From Rubrobacter sp. (GTDB taxonomy: Bacteria > Actinomycetota > Rubrobacteria > Rubrobacterales > Rubrobacteraceae): a stretch of DNA of 6,133 nucleotides. The notes beneath the pieces are model-generated. The model saw only the letters and a list, made by a program, of their open reading frames with translations, was not told the DNA's origin and ran no database searches. The position numbers were made by a program, and so were the translations under genes. The stretch lies in NCBI GenBank assembly GCA_016781775.1, contig JADDPR010000020.1, positions 1 to 6,133 of the forward strand, read 5' to 3'. Each line of letters starts with the position of its first letter. Positions within the stretch are counted from its first letter, which is position 1. Of this stretch, positions 1 to 5,253 are shown in pieces.

Positions 1-720
1 CACCGCCCGCTTGCCGCCGCGCCTGAGGCCGTGGTAGCCGTTCACGAACGAGGCGAAAAGGTGGAGCATCTTGTCTATACCTCCGGCGACTACGCCCCGT
101 CCGTCCCGTTCCAGGAGCTCGTCGATGACACGCTTCAGGGTCGGGGTGTGCGCCCACATCAGGTAAAAGGAGACGCGGCCGTCCCCGTCGATCAGGAAGA
201 CCGGGTCCGTCATCTCGGAGCTGTAGGCCCGGTGCGTCGTCCCCACGTAGTCGTCGACGAGCACGGTCCAGGGGATGCCCTCCTCCCGCTTGCTCTCCCG
301 AGCCCCCTCCAGCTTCTCCTCGTAGCTGCGGTAGGCGCCGCGACGCTCGCCGGGGTGCGCCTGGCGGATGGCGACGTCGACGAACCGGACTCGATCTCCG
401 TACCGATCGTAGAGTTCTTTCAGCGGCGCGACCGCGCCGGTGGTGAGCGGTCAGGTGAAGCTGCCGAAGCGCAGCACCACGGGGCGGCCGCGCAGGTCGC
501 TCAGGCGCAGCTTCTCACCTTCGGTCGATTCCAACTCGAAGTCCGGGGCCACCTCGCCGGGTCCGATCCCCTCGCCCCTTATGGTCTTCAAGAGGTCGGC
601 GATGAGGTGCTTGGGGCGGAAGTGCTCATAGTTGTACTCATCCAGCTGCCTCCGATTCCCCAACGGACTCGGTGAGCCCTGGGAGGTCAGCTCGGGGTGT
701 CGCCCATTCGAGTCGGACAT
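1..720 (-). CDS. Deiodinase-like thioredoxin-fold selenoprotein (redoxin), 3' end outside window
   Basis: Seen: ATG at 720-718, with GGAGG nine bases upstream (734-730). Codons 1-89 end in VVLRFGSFT, then an in-frame TGA (453-451), and the frame continues without another stop for 150 codons to the window edge. The continuation is protein-like: PLTTGAVAPLKELYDRYGD, VRFVDVAIRQAHPGER, GIPWTVLVDDYVG, TDPVFLIDGDGRVSFYLMWA. These supply the remaining strands and helices of a thioredoxin fold. Residues about 58-88 (APDFELESTEGEKLRLSDL then RGRPVVLRFGS) are a typical AhpC/redoxin start. Family knowledge: iodothyronine deiodinases and their bacterial homologues carry selenocysteine or cysteine in a GS-x-T-U-P motif, followed by an EAHP-like segment; here these are GSFT-U-P and QAHP. 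A SECIS-like hairpin follows the TGA. Inference: selenocysteine at residue 90 is the catalytic redox residue of a cytosolic thiol or peroxide reductase; the substrate is unknown, and a role in iodine chemistry should not be assumed. The C-terminal tail (VAGGIDKMLHLFASFVNGYH) extends past the fold. Confidence 0.88.
421..453 (-). promoter_or_regulatory. Bacterial SECIS element (selenocysteine insertion hairpin) with UGA codon
   Basis: Reading the minus strand, UGA (453-451) is followed by a stem CGGCGC (439-434), tetraloop GGUC (433-430) and GCGCCG (429-424). After a C-C mismatch the stem continues with CA pairing UG (441-440 with 422-421). The loop begins 17 nt after the UGA, inside the 16-37 nt range described for bacterial SECIS elements, and has G at both of the first two loop positions. 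From memory, the E. coli fdhF element has the same GGUC apex, which SelB recognises through loop G and U. The hairpin lies inside the coding sequence, as expected in bacteria. Folding was done by hand; no free energy was computed. Confidence 0.85.
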
Positions 721-847
721 CTACGGTTGCCTCCGGATCATCTCGCGTTCCTCTCGCGAGGGCTGGATACCCCTCATGGCTATCCCCTACACCCAACAAA
801 CCCCGCCACAAAGTGCGGCACGCATAGCGAGGCAAAAACTGACGGAA

Positions 848-864
848 GGATCGCTCTGCGACCC
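848..864 (-). terminator. Weak candidate terminator after methyltransferase 1
   Basis: On the minus strand GGGTCGC, loop AGA, GCGATCC forms a 7-bp stem with one G-U pair, about 45 nt after the methyltransferase stop. A run of five T (838-834) follows, but nine bases separate it from the stem, so this is a poor intrinsic terminator. It would separate the methyltransferase from the selenoprotein gene. Confidence 0.25.
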
Positions 865-908
865 ATGGCTTGGCTAACGCTCGCTCGGCGCGCCTCGGAA
901 AGAGCTTC

Positions 909-1628
909 CTAAGGCGCGGGCGTACCTACGTAGCGGAAAGCGGTGGCGTTGATGGCCTCCACCTCTATGGCCACGCTCTCGTCCGCCTCCGACACGCCGT
1001 CGGCCAGGTCCGGGTAGAGGTACGGCACCCACTCGAAGTGGCGTTCCACGAAGTGGCGTTGGAGTTCGGCCCGCACCCGCTGGGAGTCGTGCAAGCCTTC
1101 TTCGCCAGCCCACCCGGCGAAGTGCGCCTCCGTGTGGCCCCCGTGGTCGCACATCCCTCCCTCGTCCCCACGCGTCCACCCCCGGCAGCAGCGCCTCAAC
1201 CACGAAGGCTTCTCCGACGGGGAGGCGGCCGGAAGGCGTTCCAGGACCCACTCGGCCGTCGCCTCGTCGATCCGGTCCCACGCGAACTCGACCACGACCA
1301 GGGTTCCCTCCGCGCGGAGCAGATCGGCCACCTTGCCCAAGGCCATCCCGAGGTCTTCGACGTGGTGCAGGGACAGGCTCGCCACGACGTGGTCGAACGG
1401 ACCGAGCTCGCAGAACTCCTCGATTCTTTCACGCCGGAAAACGGGACCTTCGGGCGCCTGTTCGGGGGCCCTGGGGTCGATCGCGATCACGGAATGGCCG
1501 GCGCGAGCGAGGGCCCGGGCCAACTCTCCCTTTCCGCAACCCACCTCCAACACCTTGGCGGGAGGGTCGCCGATCCAGCCGAGGACGAACTCCTCCACTC
1601 GCTCCTGCCATCTAGCCGGCTCACCCAC
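909..1628 (-). CDS. Class I SAM-dependent methyltransferase, N-terminus probably frameshifted
   Basis: The 239-residue product begins at GTG 1628-1626 and ends at TAG. The SAM-binding motif I is KVLEVGCGKGELARAL (about 26-41), with the acidic residue D51 (IAIDPRAP) in the place that usually contacts the SAM ribose. The post-I/motif II region is FDHVVASLSLHHVEDL (78-93), and the central strand is GTLVVVEFAWDR (108-119). The C-terminal half has the WxxEEGLH...L..F..R.FEWVPYLYPDL pattern (173-208), found in small-molecule methyltransferases of this type; the substrate is not identifiable. No good ribosome site stands directly before this GTG. An excellent one (AGGAGGAGG at 1722-1714) precedes an upstream out-of-frame 28-codon ORF whose end overlaps this start, so the intact gene was probably about 265 residues starting at 1707, interrupted by one extra base in the GGG at 1626-1624. 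It is cytosolic, and stands alone between two intergenic gaps. Confidence 0.8.
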   Translation of the reverse strand: MGEPARWQERVEEFVLGWIGDPPAKVLEVGCGKGELARALARAGHSVIAIDPRAPEQAPEGPVFRRERIEEFCELGPFDHVVASLSLHHVEDLGMALGKVADLLRAEGTLVVVEFAWDRIDEATAEWVLERLPAASPSEKPSWLRRCCRGWTRGDEGGMCDHGGHTEAHFAGWAGEEGLHDSQRVRAELQRHFVERHFEWVPYLYPDLADGVSEADESVAIEVEAINATAFRYVGTPAP

Positions 1629-1707
1629 GGAGACGGGCGAACGTCACGCTGTCCGCGAAGCCGCTGAGAAGCTCGAGGGACCCGATGCCGTGCCGTTTTC
1701 TGTCCAC
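1621..1707 (-). CDS. 28-codon ORF: detached N-terminus of methyltransferase 1, or leader peptide
   Basis: It starts at GTG 1707-1705 with a strong ribosome site, AGGAGGAGG, whose AGGAGG core ends six bases upstream. The sequence begins VDRKRHGIGSLELLSG and ends FADSVTFARLRG, then TGA at 1623-1621. The stop overlaps the methyltransferase start region by eight bases. Removing one G from the GGG at 1626-1624 would join LRG directly to EPARWQERVEEF, giving a continuous amphipathic N-terminal helix region before motif I. The fused reading looks natural for a methyltransferase N-terminus, so a frameshift (real mutation or sequencing error) is favoured. A translationally coupled leader peptide is the alternative. 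Confidence 0.55.
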   Translation of the reverse strand: MDRKRHGIGSLELLSGFADSVTFARLRG

Positions 1708-1763
1708 CGACGTCCTCCTCCTGCGAAGCTTAGGAAAGCCACGCGGACGGTTACTCGGGCGCC

Positions 1764-1793
1764 AATCTAACCCATGCGCCGGAGGCGTTACAA
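1764..1793 (-). promoter_or_regulatory. Possible promoter for methyltransferase 1
   Basis: On the minus strand TTGTAA (1793-1788, four of six matches to the -35 consensus), 18 bases, then TAGATT (1769-1764, four of six to the -10). It lies about 40 bases upstream of the AGGAGGAGG ribosome site at 1722-1714. The gap 1708-1935 contains nothing else I can recognise; no clear terminator follows the gene to its right. Confidence 0.3.
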
Positions 1794-1935
1794 GAGCCAG
1801 TTTAGAGAGGGCGACTACCCGTCAGTGTTGGTCGACCCATGCGTCCCAGACATTGCGGCGAGATTTGCACTCAACACGTCTACTCCCCACGGAGGTCGGC
1901 GTGCGGCTAGGCGAAGATGGAAAGGGCCGCGGCGG

Positions 1936-2574
1936 CTAGGAGCCAGGTTTGCGGAGCGTGACGAGCCGGAAGAAGCCCCCGAGGGCGAGGTGCTCGTCCC
2001 CGACGACCTCCAGGTGCGGCGCTCCCGCGTGGATCTCGGAGAACCGGCGGTCCACGTGGGTGGCGAGAGCGCCGAGAAAACGGCTCGCCAGACGCACGGG
2101 GGCGGACCTCGGACGCTCCTCGGGCCAGAACTTGTCCACGACGACGAGGCGGGCCCCGGGCTTCGCAACGCGGGCGGCCTCGGCGAGGACCCGCGGTCCG
2201 TCGGGGGCGACCGTAACAATGAGCGGCAGATAGACGGCGTCGAAGCTCGCGTCGGGGAGGGCCAGATCCTGCGCGTCCATTTCACGAAGCTCGAAGTTCG
2301 GCATCCCGAGCTGTTCCTTACGGGCGCGGGCACGCTGGAGCATCCCGTCGCTCAGGTCCACGCCGAGGCCCCGCACGCCGCGCGGCAGGTGAGGGAGATC
2401 CAGCCCGCTCCCCACCCCGACGAGGAGCAGGGTCTCGTCCGGCGCGAGCCTCAGAGAGGCGACGGCCCGGTCGCGGGCGCGGCGGGAGACGGGGCCGATG
2501 ACGGCGTCGTAGAGCGGCCCCACCCGATCGTAGACCCGGAGGTTGGATTGTCCGGTCGGGGGCACCCTGCTCAT
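1936..2574 (-). CDS. SAM-dependent methyltransferase, PmtA/UbiE-like
   Basis: 212 residues, beginning at ATG 2574-2572. AGGAGG lies nine bases upstream, and the ATG overlaps the TGA of the metallophosphoesterase (ATGA), so translation is coupled. The N-terminus NLRVYDRVGPLYDAVIGPV (11-29) is the YDRVxxxYD helix common in UbiE and bacterial phosphatidylethanolamine N-methyltransferases. Motif I is LLLVGVGSGLDLP (49-61), followed by GVDLSDGMLQRAR (71-83) with the ribose-binding D73, then LREMDAQDLALPDASFDAV (96-114) as motif II. The motif I variant VGVGSGL resembles the VGVGTGL seen in PmtA-type enzymes. Phosphatidylethanolamine or a related lipid is therefore the likeliest methyl acceptor, with a quinone precursor as the alternative. 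No membrane segment is evident; it probably acts at the membrane surface. Family assignment is good; substrate is inference. Confidence 0.85.
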   Translation of the reverse strand: MSRVPPTGQSNLRVYDRVGPLYDAVIGPVSRRARDRAVASLRLAPDETLLLVGVGSGLDLPHLPRGVRGLGVDLSDGMLQRARARKEQLGMPNFELREMDAQDLALPDASFDAVYLPLIVTVAPDGPRVLAEAARVAKPGARLVVVDKFWPEERPRSAPVRLASRFLGALATHVDRRFSEIHAGAPHLEVVGDEHLALGGFFRLVTLRKPGS

Positions 2575-3446
2575 CTCTCGTCGCCTCCTCTCGGGGAGCG
2601 CAGGGTGAGGACGGAGATCTCGGGTCGACAGTTTGCGCGCAGGCGGGAGAGCACCGTACCGAGCCCCCGGCTGGTGTAAGCATGCATCCCACGCACCCGG
2701 TACAGGCCGTCCGGGTACGGGCGGGAGTGCTCGGGGTAGAGCAGCGCGCCGAGAATCGGGAAGCGCACCTGCCCCCCGTGGGAGTGGCCGGAGAGCTGGA
2801 GGTCGAAGCGACCGACGGCGGCGCTCGAACGGGCGAAGGCCGGCTCGTGGGCGAGGAGGACGGCGGCACCGTCCCCGGGCAGGCCGTCGAGGACGGTGCC
2901 CAGCCGGTCCCGCCCCATGTACATACTGTCCACCCCGGCAACGTGGAGCTCGGAACCACCACGCCGGAAGGTGCGGACCTCGTTCGCAAGCACCACAATG
3001 CCTGCTTCCTGAAGGTGTGGGCGCACCCCTTCGGCATCGGCCCGGTGGTCGTGGTTGCCGAGGACGGCCACGACGCCGTCGGGGGCGCGTAGCCCGCTCA
3101 GTGGCTTGGTGAGGAGCGGGGCGAGGTGGGCGGTCGAGGAGAGGGGCGAGTAGGTTATAAAATCGCCGGTCGCGGCGACGAGGTCCGGCTCCTGCTCGTT
3201 GACGAGGGCGACGATCTCCGCGAGGCGCTCGGGGGTCGTCCAGCGGTCCATGTGTATGTCGCTTATCTGGACGATCCGGTAACCGTCGAACTCGGGGGCG
3301 AGGCGCCGCAGGGTAAGCTCCAGGCGCCGGACCGCGACCCACTGGGGCTCGACGTAGCGCGCGTAGAGGAGTGTAGCCGCAGCGATAGCCGCACCCGGGA
3401 GCGCGGCCTTGCGGAGGAGCGAGGGAAACCTTCTTGCGACGTTCAT
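2571..3446 (-). CDS. Membrane-anchored metallophosphoesterase, YkuE/YaeI-like
   Basis: 291 residues. An N-terminal hydrophobic stretch after MNVARRFPSLLRK (about 14-30, ALPGAAIAAATLLYARY) is a membrane anchor or uncleaved signal. The full calcineurin-like metal set is present in order: D63 and H65 in QISDIHMD, D95 in TGDF, N131-H132-D133 in LGNHDH, H200 in LLAHEP, and H221 and H223 in SGHSHGGQ. The GHSHGGQ signature and overall length match the YkuE/YaeI group of bacterial phosphoesterases, which bind two metal ions and hydrolyse phosphomonoesters or diesters; some act on lipids. The anchor suggests action at the outer face of the membrane. No ribosome site precedes the ATG, but a TAAACT hexamer sits six bases upstream, suggesting a leaderless transcript. 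It overlaps the following lipid-methyltransferase-like gene by four bases, so the two are probably made together. Physiological substrate unknown. Confidence 0.9.
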   Translation of the reverse strand: MNVARRFPSLLRKAALPGAAIAAATLLYARYVEPQWVAVRRLELTLRRLAPEFDGYRIVQISDIHMDRWTTPERLAEIVALVNEQEPDLVAATGDFITYSPLSSTAHLAPLLTKPLSGLRAPDGVVAVLGNHDHRADAEGVRPHLQEAGIVVLANEVRTFRRGGSELHVAGVDSMYMGRDRLGTVLDGLPGDGAAVLLAHEPAFARSSAAVGRFDLQLSGHSHGGQVRFPILGALLYPEHSRPYPDGLYRVRGMHAYTSRGLGTVLSRLRANCRPEISVLTLRSPRGGDER

Positions 3447-3452
3447 GGCGCA

Positions 3453-3458
3453 AGTTTA
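3453..3458 (-). promoter_or_regulatory. Candidate -10 element for a leaderless metallophosphoesterase transcript
   Basis: TAAACT on the minus strand (four of six to TATAAT) ends six bases before the ATG at 3446, placing the expected transcription start at or next to the A of the ATG. No purine-rich ribosome site is present in the 30 bases upstream of the ATG. No convincing -35 was seen. Leaderless starts are common in actinobacteria. Confidence 0.35.
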
Positions 3459-3517
3459 GTTGACGGAGGCAGGACGAGCGCCATACTTGCGTTCCGATCC
3501 GGGTCGCGTTGGCGAAG

Positions 3518-3537
3518 GAAGCCCGTCTCGGCGCTTC
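3518..3537 (-). terminator. Candidate hairpin terminator after small helical protein
   Basis: On the minus strand GAAGC, a bulged G, CCG, loop AGA, CGG, GCTTC forms an 8-bp stem starting 12 bases after the stop of the upstream small gene. No T-run follows, so it is only a possible factor-independent terminator. It would isolate the metallophosphoesterase unit, consistent with that gene having its own promoter. Confidence 0.3.
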
Positions 3538-3549
3538 GGGACCCTGTTC

Positions 3550-3870
3550 TCAGGACGCGGCCTCGGAATCCGCCAACAGGAGACGCACGATCAGGTGGAG
3601 CCTCTCGACCTCGCGGCGGGCGTGCCCGTGGTCCAGCTCGGCGCGGTCCCTTGCCTCCCTCAGGGCGCGATGCTCGTCGGTGTCGAGCATCCCTTCCAGG
3701 TACAGGTTCGCGGTGCGCTCGTTTTTCGCCTCCAGGAGCGCCTCGGCGTTGTCCAGGCGCACCCTGCCGACGTACCCGGAGAGCTCGCGGTCGGCCCTGG
3801 CCAGCGCCTCGGCCGCATCGGAGAGCCTCTTGTAAGCTTCGTTTATCTCCCCGATCAACCCCTCGTTCAT
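3550..3870 (-). CDS. Small helical charged protein of unknown function
   Basis: 106 residues, not recognised. The ATG is preceded by AAAGGA at seven bases. The sequence has no cysteine and is almost entirely predicted helix by eye: INEAYKRLSDAAEALARADRE (about 9-29), LDNAEALLEAKNERTANLYLEG (39-60) and HRALREARDRAELDHGHARREVERLHLIVRLLLAD (67-101), with heptad-like spacing of Leu, Ala and Val suggesting a helical bundle or coiled coil. Charged residues are evenly mixed, and there is no signal peptide or membrane segment, so it is probably cytosolic. It lies 159 bases downstream of menA on the same strand with no promoter-like AT-rich sequence between, so it may share the menA transcript unless the hairpin after menA ends it. 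The ribosome site and protein-like composition support a real gene. Confidence 0.65.
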   Translation of the reverse strand: MNEGLIGEINEAYKRLSDAAEALARADRELSGYVGRVRLDNAEALLEAKNERTANLYLEGMLDTDEHRALREARDRAELDHGHARREVERLHLIVRLLLADSEAAS

Positions 3871-4015
3871 CTCCGAATCCTTTCGTCGTCTCCGCCACCC
3901 TGTTTCCGGGCGCCGCTGCCGTAGCGCGTCGCGACTCGAGGGCCCGCGTACTCCGGAGAAGGTTGCCCGGGTCGCGTTCGAGCGTGCCGTCCCCCCTACC
4001 GCCCGGGGGTCGAGT

Positions 4016-4030
4016 ACCCCGTATCGGGGT
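4016..4030 (-). terminator. GC-rich hairpin directly after menA
   Basis: ACCCCG, loop ATA, CGGGGT forms a perfect 6-bp stem beginning at the last base of the menA stop codon. No T-run follows. It may be a weak or factor-dependent terminator, an attenuator or a 3'-end stabiliser between menA and the small downstream gene. Confidence 0.35.
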
Positions 4031-4935
4031 TAGCTCCCGAGCAGGACGCCGATGCAGTATAGGAGCCCGAACGAGGCGTGGAGGGTGGCCGTCTTCTTGA
4101 CCACGGGGTCCAGAAGATCGGGGACGCGCGCGGCGGCGATGCCGCGCCAGAGACGGGGAAGCAGGGGGGCGCTCAGGACGACGAGCACCGCGCTCGGGGG
4201 GACGAGGCCGAGCAGGATCAGGACGGCGACGGAGGCGTAGGCCTCGATGAGCAGCGCCCGGTAGACGAGGATGGCGCCCCCGCGTCCGAGCACGATGGGC
4301 ACCGTGCGACGCCCGCCCCGGCGGTCGGACTCCATGTCCCGGATGTTGTTCGCCAGCAGGATCGCCGCCACGGGCCCACCGATCGGAAGGGCCGCCAGAA
4401 AGACGCGCGGCGAGAGGTCGAGGTTCTGAACCGCGTACGCGATGACCACGATCAGCACCCCCATGAACAGGAAAACGGCGACCTCGCTGGCCGGCGTGTA
4501 GGCGAGGGGACGCGGCCCCGCCGAGTAGACGTATCCGCCCAGCGCCGAGAGCAGCCCGAGGACCAGAATGGTCCATCCCCCGACGAAGACGAGGTAGAAC
4601 CCGAGGACGGCCGCTATCACGTAGCAGACCAGGGCGCCCAGAAGGACCGCCCGCGCGTGCATCCTGCCCCCAACGATGGAACCCGCGATCCCGACCGAAG
4701 AAGCCGTGTCCAAGCCGCGCTTCTCGTCGTAAAACTCGTTGAACATGTTGGTCGCGGCCTGTATGAGCAGGCTCGCCACGAGCATAGCCAGAAACGGCCC
4801 CCAGGAGAAAGCCCCGTCGGCCAGCGCCAGCGTCGTCCCGAAGAGCACCGGGACGGCCGCCGCCGTCAAGCTGAACGGACGAGCCAGCCAGAACCACTCG
4901 GCCAGAAGCGAGCCACCGGCGCGCGCGGAGCTCAC
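4030..4935 (-). CDS. menA: 1,4-dihydroxy-2-naphthoate polyprenyltransferase (UbiA superfamily)
   Basis: 301 residues from GTG 4935-4933. The enzyme attaches a polyprenyl chain to 1,4-dihydroxy-2-naphthoate in the membrane, giving demethylmenaquinone. The first Asp-rich motif is NMFNEFYDEKRGLDT (63-77), with N63, N66, D70 and D76 binding the Mg-diphosphate. The second is NNIRDMESDRRGGRRT (196-211), with D200 and D204; the NNIRD-x-x-x-DRR-x-G-x-RT form is characteristic of MenA rather than UbiA or heme O synthase. About eight or nine hydrophobic segments span the chain. GGAGG (4944-4940) lies only four bases upstream of the chosen GTG. An upstream in-frame ATG at 5013 would add 26 Arg/Gly/Cys-rich residues unlike the family, so it was not chosen. 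The GTG overlaps the TGA of an upstream small ORF (GTGA), suggesting coupling. A perfect TATAAT lies about 210 bases upstream. Confidence 0.92.
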   Translation of the reverse strand: MSSARAGGSLLAEWFWLARPFSLTAAAVPVLFGTTLALADGAFSWGPFLAMLVASLLIQAATNMFNEFYDEKRGLDTASSVGIAGSIVGGRMHARAVLLGALVCYVIAAVLGFYLVFVGGWTILVLGLLSALGGYVYSAGPRPLAYTPASEVAVFLFMGVLIVVIAYAVQNLDLSPRVFLAALPIGGPVAAILLANNIRDMESDRRGGRRTVPIVLGRGGAILVYRALLIEAYASVAVLILLGLVPPSAVLVVLSAPLLPRLWRGIAAARVPDLLDPVVKKTATLHASFGLLYCIGVLLGS

Positions 4936-5141
4936 GCGGCCTCCGACGGCCCGCCCGCAAGCCCTCCCGCCACGGTACGGATGCACCCGGCCGGGCGGTA
5001 ACCGGCACTCCATCCGGCCTCCCTGGCTCCGGCGACGCTGCGCGAAAACCTTGCCCAGGCAACCTTCTCTACGTCAGGTAACCGTCGGCGGGAGGTCTCC
5101 CCGGCGGGTCGTGCGCTTAGTCCTGCTCTTCCCGGGTTCAC
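4932..5141 (-). CDS. Possible leaderless small ORF upstream of and coupled to menA
   Basis: 69 codons from GTG 5141-5139 to TGA 4934-4932; the stop overlaps the menA GTG. A perfect TATAAT (5153-5148) ends six bases before this GTG, so transcription would begin at or next to the start codon. The frame is also open further upstream, to an ATG at 5189, but that start lies before the promoter. The product is Arg/Ala/Gly-rich, beginning VNPGRAGLSARPAGETSRRR, with a middle segment PDVEKVAWARFSRSVAGARE and end GGLAGGPSEAA. I recognise no family, and codon use is only moderately GC-rich at third positions. It may be a real small protein, a regulatory leader peptide, or a chance ORF in a roughly 200-nt 5' leader. 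Confidence 0.35.
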   Translation of the reverse strand: MNPGRAGLSARPAGETSRRRLPDVEKVAWARFSRSVAGAREAGWSAGYRPAGCIRTVAGGLAGGPSEAA

Positions 5142-5147
5142 GCAGCG

Positions 5148-5153
5148 ATTATA
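5148..5153 (-). promoter_or_regulatory. -10 element of the menA transcript
   Basis: A perfect TATAAT on the minus strand, in a locally AT-rich patch within very GC-rich DNA, lying between the hairpin after the stress-protein gene and menA. The hexamers 16-18 bases further upstream (CTTCTG and neighbours) match the -35 consensus poorly. The transcript would start near 5141. Confidence 0.55.
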
Positions 5154-5202
5154 TTGGAGTTCGAGAAGGCCAGAAGCCGTAGCGGACACACCTTATGCAG
5201 AC

Positions 5203-5245
5203 AGAGGCGCCCCCGAGGAGTCCCGCACTCCTCGGGGGCGCTTCT
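5203..5245. terminator. Strong hairpin terminator after universal stress protein
   Basis: GCGCCCCCGAGGAGT (5207-5221), a 5-base loop, and ACTCCTCGGGGGCGC (5227-5241) form a perfect 15-bp inverted repeat. After one further pair position (G-U on the plus strand, A-C on the minus) three more pairs extend it to 5203-5245. It starts eight bases after the stress-protein stop. No T-run follows on either strand, so it may be factor-assisted, but its size and position argue for a transcript end. It also insulates the menA promoter just beyond. Confidence 0.7.
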
Positions 5246-5253
5246 CCCGCTGG

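Noticed and set aside
31..675. 214-codon plus-strand ORF
   Set aside because: It is the exact antisense of the selenoprotein, sharing codon boundaries; its product is low-complexity and has no family features.
451..720. 89-residue protein ending at TGA 453-451 as a complete gene
   Set aside because: It stops in the middle of the redoxin active-site motif, while the same frame continues with the rest of the fold and a SECIS hairpin follows.
1903..1940. Direct repeat GCGGCTAGG (1903-1911 and 1932-1940)
   Set aside because: Nine bases only, GC-rich, one copy spans the end of the methyltransferase gene; no other sign of a mobile element or attachment site.
870..2679. Long plus-strand ORFs opposite the two methyltransferases
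   Set aside because: They are antisense shadows typical of high-GC DNA; no ribosome sites or recognisable domains.
1936..3453. 505-codon minus ORF covering both the phosphoesterase and the methyltransferase
   Set aside because: Only its last 212 codons are real protein. The upstream part is an Arg/Pro-rich out-of-frame reading of the metallophosphoesterase gene, whose motifs lie in another frame.
3443..5062. 539-codon minus ORF across menA and the small helical gene
   Set aside because: Arg/Gly/Pro-rich shadow frame; MenA motifs and the small protein with its ribosome site lie in other frames.
4936..5141. Riboswitch in the menA leader
   Set aside because: I compared it with cobalamin and TPP consensus boxes from memory and did not find the required conserved boxes in order.
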